A stretch of DNA of 64,000 nucleotides from GCA-020345945 sp964596985. GTDB lineage: Archaea; Thermoproteota; Bathyarchaeia; RBG-16-48-13; GCA-020345945. Below the pieces are notes generated by a model, which had not been told where the DNA came from, did not search any database, and was given only the letters and a program-made list of their open reading frames with translations. This document shows, piece after piece, positions 62,197 to 64,000 of the stretch (positions are counted from its first letter, which is position 1; each line of letters starts with the position of its first letter). The translations under genes were made by a program, and so were the position numbers. The stretch is taken from NCBI GenBank assembly GCA_964596985.1, contig CAZQWG010000005.1, positions 68,197 through 132,196 of the forward strand. Direction: 5' to 3'.

Positions 62197-62688
62197 TCAC
62201 TTCTTCTCAAAGATAAATTTACAGCACTCGTCTCCCCAACCGATTCTCTTTTCGGTTTTAATGGCAATTGGGTACTCTTCAGACATGCCTTCGTCAAGGT
62301 ACATTGCGATATCGCATAGGGTTCTCATCTCATCCTTGGATTTACCCATCTTCTTCCAAGCCTCGATCAAAGGGCATAACTCGACTTCTGTCACTGTTCT
62401 ATCTTTGTCGACATCAATGGTCTTTCTCTCCATGATCCTTGCATCTCTCGCTTTCGGAAGCCAGATCCGGGTGTCGGGAGTCCGCCGTTCAGGGACTTCT
62501 TGCATCCGTGTCTTGGCATACCACTTTCCGTAGTCTTTTATTGCTGTACTGAGGATATCGAAAGCCACATCCTTCCCGTACCTCTTCGATATCTCGTCGT
62601 GAATCACTGCGATATATCCGGCTCTTCTCTCCATTGCTCCTCTAACAGCCTTCAAGAAATCTTCCATCGAAACCTGTTTTTCCGACAT
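62197..62688 (-). CDS. L-2-amino-thiazoline-4-carboxylate hydrolase-like protein
   Basis: The family cleaves a thiazoline to cysteine in Pseudomonas; archaeal members are of unknown role. The 163-residue protein has the family core CPLIEAWKKMGKSKDEMRTL followed by CDIAMYLDEGMSEEYP and an ending GWGDECCKFIF. The ATG at 62688 (AGGTTG upstream) is used; a frame start at 62697 adds three residues. It is convergent with the F420-type gene and divergent from metE. Confidence 0.8.
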   Translation of the reverse strand: MSEKQVSMEDFLKAVRGAMERRAGYIAVIHDEISKRYGKDVAFDILSTAIKDYGKWYAKTRMQEVPERRTPDTRIWLPKARDARIMERKTIDVDKDRTVTEVELCPLIEAWKKMGKSKDEMRTLCDIAMYLDEGMSEEYPIAIKTEKRIGWGDECCKFIFEKK

Positions 62689-62795
62689 ACCAATCAACCT
62701 AGTTAGTCGATAGGCTTACAATTTATCTTTTTCAGGAGAGACTCAAACAAGTTTTTCTAGGAGAATCATTCCTTCATTTTCCACGAGTTCCTACG

Positions 62796-63815
62796 GTGGT
62801 GGAGTTGAAGAAAGATCGGGGACGTCTACAGAGAGCAACTAGCGATGTGGGAAGTCTGCCTTTGGTTGACGACTTTGCGGGCTCGCAGAGGAATTTCAGA
62901 AGGGCTGTCAGAGACAAACTTTTGGTAGGACTAGATTTTCCATGCTACCCGCAACTCCAAGGGACAAGAGAATCTCCCATGAATATGTATCTTCAATTCC
63001 TAGCCCCGTTGGCAAAAGAGGAGCGAGGGCTGTCCCTTGATAGTGGAGAACTCCATTTGGAAGGCGAGATCGATCTTCCCTGCCGACCACTCGGCGTAGA
63101 GCGAGCCCGATACTTTGCCGATTTCCTTTCGAAGAAAGAGACGACAGGTATCCTCGTAGGGCCGAAGGCATGCGTGACCGGGCCTTTCACATTGGCGTCC
63201 TCGATTGACAGGGGGGACCTATTCGAGAGTGGGATTTCTAAGAGAGAGGTTATCGTCAAACTCTCTGAACTCGTTTCTACTTCCTGTGTTGAACTTGAAC
63301 GTCTGGGTTTCCAGTTGATCAACGTTGATGAACCTATTTTCTCAGTGATACTAGGAGAAGATGACAAAATCCTGAAGAAATTCTTTGGATACGGCGGGGA
63401 TTTCATAATAGACACCCTAAACAAAGTCTTCGGGACAGTCGGGGTCTATACCGGAACCCACGTATGCGGAATTATCACACCTCTAGTTAAACGCATACTT
63501 CTGGAGAGCGAAGTCGACATCATAGATCACGAGTTCTGCAATTCACCCCGGAATCTGCGAGCCTACACAAAGAGTGAACTTGAAGTGAAAGACAAGATGC
63601 TTGCTTACGGATGCGTTTCTACTACTGATCCGGACGTTGAAGACGTTGAGACCATTAAGCTTAGAATCAGACAAGGGCTGGAACGTTTCGGCGACAACAT
63701 GCTGATCAAACCTGACTGCGGATTCGGAGGACTCCTAGGAATCCCGGCAGCTTACGATATCACGCTAAACAAACTAAGAAACATGGTTCAAGCAAAGAAA
63801 GATTTAGCAGACTAG
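62796..63815 (+). CDS. metE: Core MetE methionine synthase
   Basis: It methylates homocysteine with zinc at the active site. The 339-residue core form (only the C-terminal half of classical MetE) has the zinc-binding THVCG and KPDCGFGGLLG segments and FQLINVDEPIFS. Archaeal core MetE enzymes take methyl groups from corrinoid proteins or other carriers rather than polyglutamylated methyl-THF. A corrinoid protein gene starts 93 bases downstream. It starts at GTG 62796. Confidence 0.85.
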   Translation: MVELKKDRGRLQRATSDVGSLPLVDDFAGSQRNFRRAVRDKLLVGLDFPCYPQLQGTRESPMNMYLQFLAPLAKEERGLSLDSGELHLEGEIDLPCRPLGVERARYFADFLSKKETTGILVGPKACVTGPFTLASSIDRGDLFESGISKREVIVKLSELVSTSCVELERLGFQLINVDEPIFSVILGEDDKILKKFFGYGGDFIIDTLNKVFGTVGVYTGTHVCGIITPLVKRILLESEVDIIDHEFCNSPRNLRAYTKSELEVKDKMLAYGCVSTTDPDVEDVETIKLRIRQGLERFGDNMLIKPDCGFGGLLGIPAAYDITLNKLRNMVQAKKDLAD

Positions 63816-63873
63816 TTGCAGCCGTGATCCATCACACTCCATTCCTTCAGAGATAGATGCCGGAAATGCTTTC

Positions 63874-63883
63874 TACATATACA
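63874..63883 (+). promoter_or_regulatory. TATA box for the corrinoid protein gene
   Basis: TACATATACA ends 25 bases before the ATG at 63909, implying a leaderless or nearly leaderless transcript. Confidence 0.5.
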
Positions 63884-63908
63884 TCCTCAGAATATCGTTG
63901 GGAACATT

Positions 63909-64000
63909 ATGGCAACGCTGACTCCTAGCTCTGAAAAGGATCTACTAGAGAAGCTTCGGGGGGCTGTGGAGGGTTACGATGAGGATGGGAGTAGGAGGCT
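63909..64000 (+). CDS. Corrinoid protein N-terminus, cut by window end
   Basis: The first 30 residues run to the window end with no stop. They include DLLEKLRGAVEGYDEDG, like the helical N-terminal domain of methyltransferase corrinoid proteins (the MtbC/MttC/DhaM-like group), which precedes the B12-binding GxDxHxxG domain. That domain would lie beyond the window. The placement beside core MetE and the RACo-like protein at 19509 supports the reading. Confidence 0.55.
   Translation, partial: MATLTPSSEKDLLEKLRGAVEGYDEDGSRR

Noticed and set aside
1..64000. CRISPR arrays, rRNA genes, intact transposases or prophage modules
   Set aside because: I looked for regularly spaced repeats, rRNA-like blocks and transposase motifs and saw none; the 45-bp element is only two copies, 5.7 kb apart.

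Overview
The window is archaeal and densely coded, with almost no intergenic space inside operons. The evidence is a TFB gene, an archaeal SUI1/eIF1-type gene, an XPB helicase paired with its Bax1 nuclease, TATA boxes instead of bacterial -35/-10 elements, the LysW amino-group-carrier pathway, the archaeal mevalonate trio (HMG-CoA synthase, thiolase, DUF35 protein) and a tRNA with bulge-helix-bulge introns. A tungsten-type aldehyde ferredoxin oxidoreductase, NikR, superoxide reductase, a flavodiiron protein, a RACo-like corrinoid activator and a corrinoid protein point to a strict anaerobe. A Bathyarchaeia-like or other Thermoproteota-side lineage is my best guess, but nothing in the window is decisive.

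Layout. 1-4.6 kb: threonine branch (thrC, truncated by the window edge, hom, aspartate kinase) and an unknown TIM-barrel-like protein. 4.6-7.6 kb: bax1-xpb on the minus strand. 7.8-11.3 kb: a membrane protein and the first steps of isoprenoid synthesis. 11.4-14.9 kb: aroD, then the three-part homocysteine-forming set (UPF0280, DUF39-CBS, NIL-ferredoxin). 15-18 kb: a minimal ABC exporter, SUI1 and TFB. 18.2 kb: a tRNA-Gln(CUG) gene that I reconstruct as split by three introns. 18.6-21.6 kb: DUF92, RACo-like ASKHA protein and a solo RAM-domain protein. 21.8-33.4 kb: a long arginine/lysine cluster argG-carA-carB-lysW-lysX-lysY-lysZ-lysJ-lrp-lysK. 33.4-38.2 kb: hisA-hisB-hisD-hisI, a PHP phosphatase and AlaX. 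38.3-43.9 kb: class II aldolase, MDR dehydrogenase, an unknown protein and two CBS proteins, the second with a ribosome-hibernation-like C-terminus. 44-54.6 kb: AOR, metal transport (CDF, ZIP, NikR, ArsP_2-like), oxygen defence (flavodiiron protein, superoxide reductase, ferritin-like), a trmO remnant and an MFS transporter. 54.7-64 kb: sugar isomerase, DUF3467-like, a GOLD-like surface protein, asd, leuCD/hacAB, nitroreductase, an F420/flavin oxidoreductase, ATC-hydrolase-like, core MetE and the start of a corrinoid protein.

The genes interlock. Aspartate kinase and asd make aspartate semialdehyde, which hom and thrC turn into threonine and which the DUF39/NIL-ferredoxin pair is expected to sulfurate to homocysteine. 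Core MetE would then methylate homocysteine, possibly from the corrinoid protein that starts just downstream, with the RACo-like protein as reactivator. The LysW cluster makes ornithine and/or lysine, and ArgG and CarAB complete much of the arginine route. LeuCD/HacAB could serve leucine or the homoaconitate step feeding LysW-lysine. The strongest unexpected signals are the three-intron tRNA-Gln, a lysW gene with no standard start codon, a CBS plus S30AE-like protein, a 45-bp element present twice, and two small or broken coding remnants.
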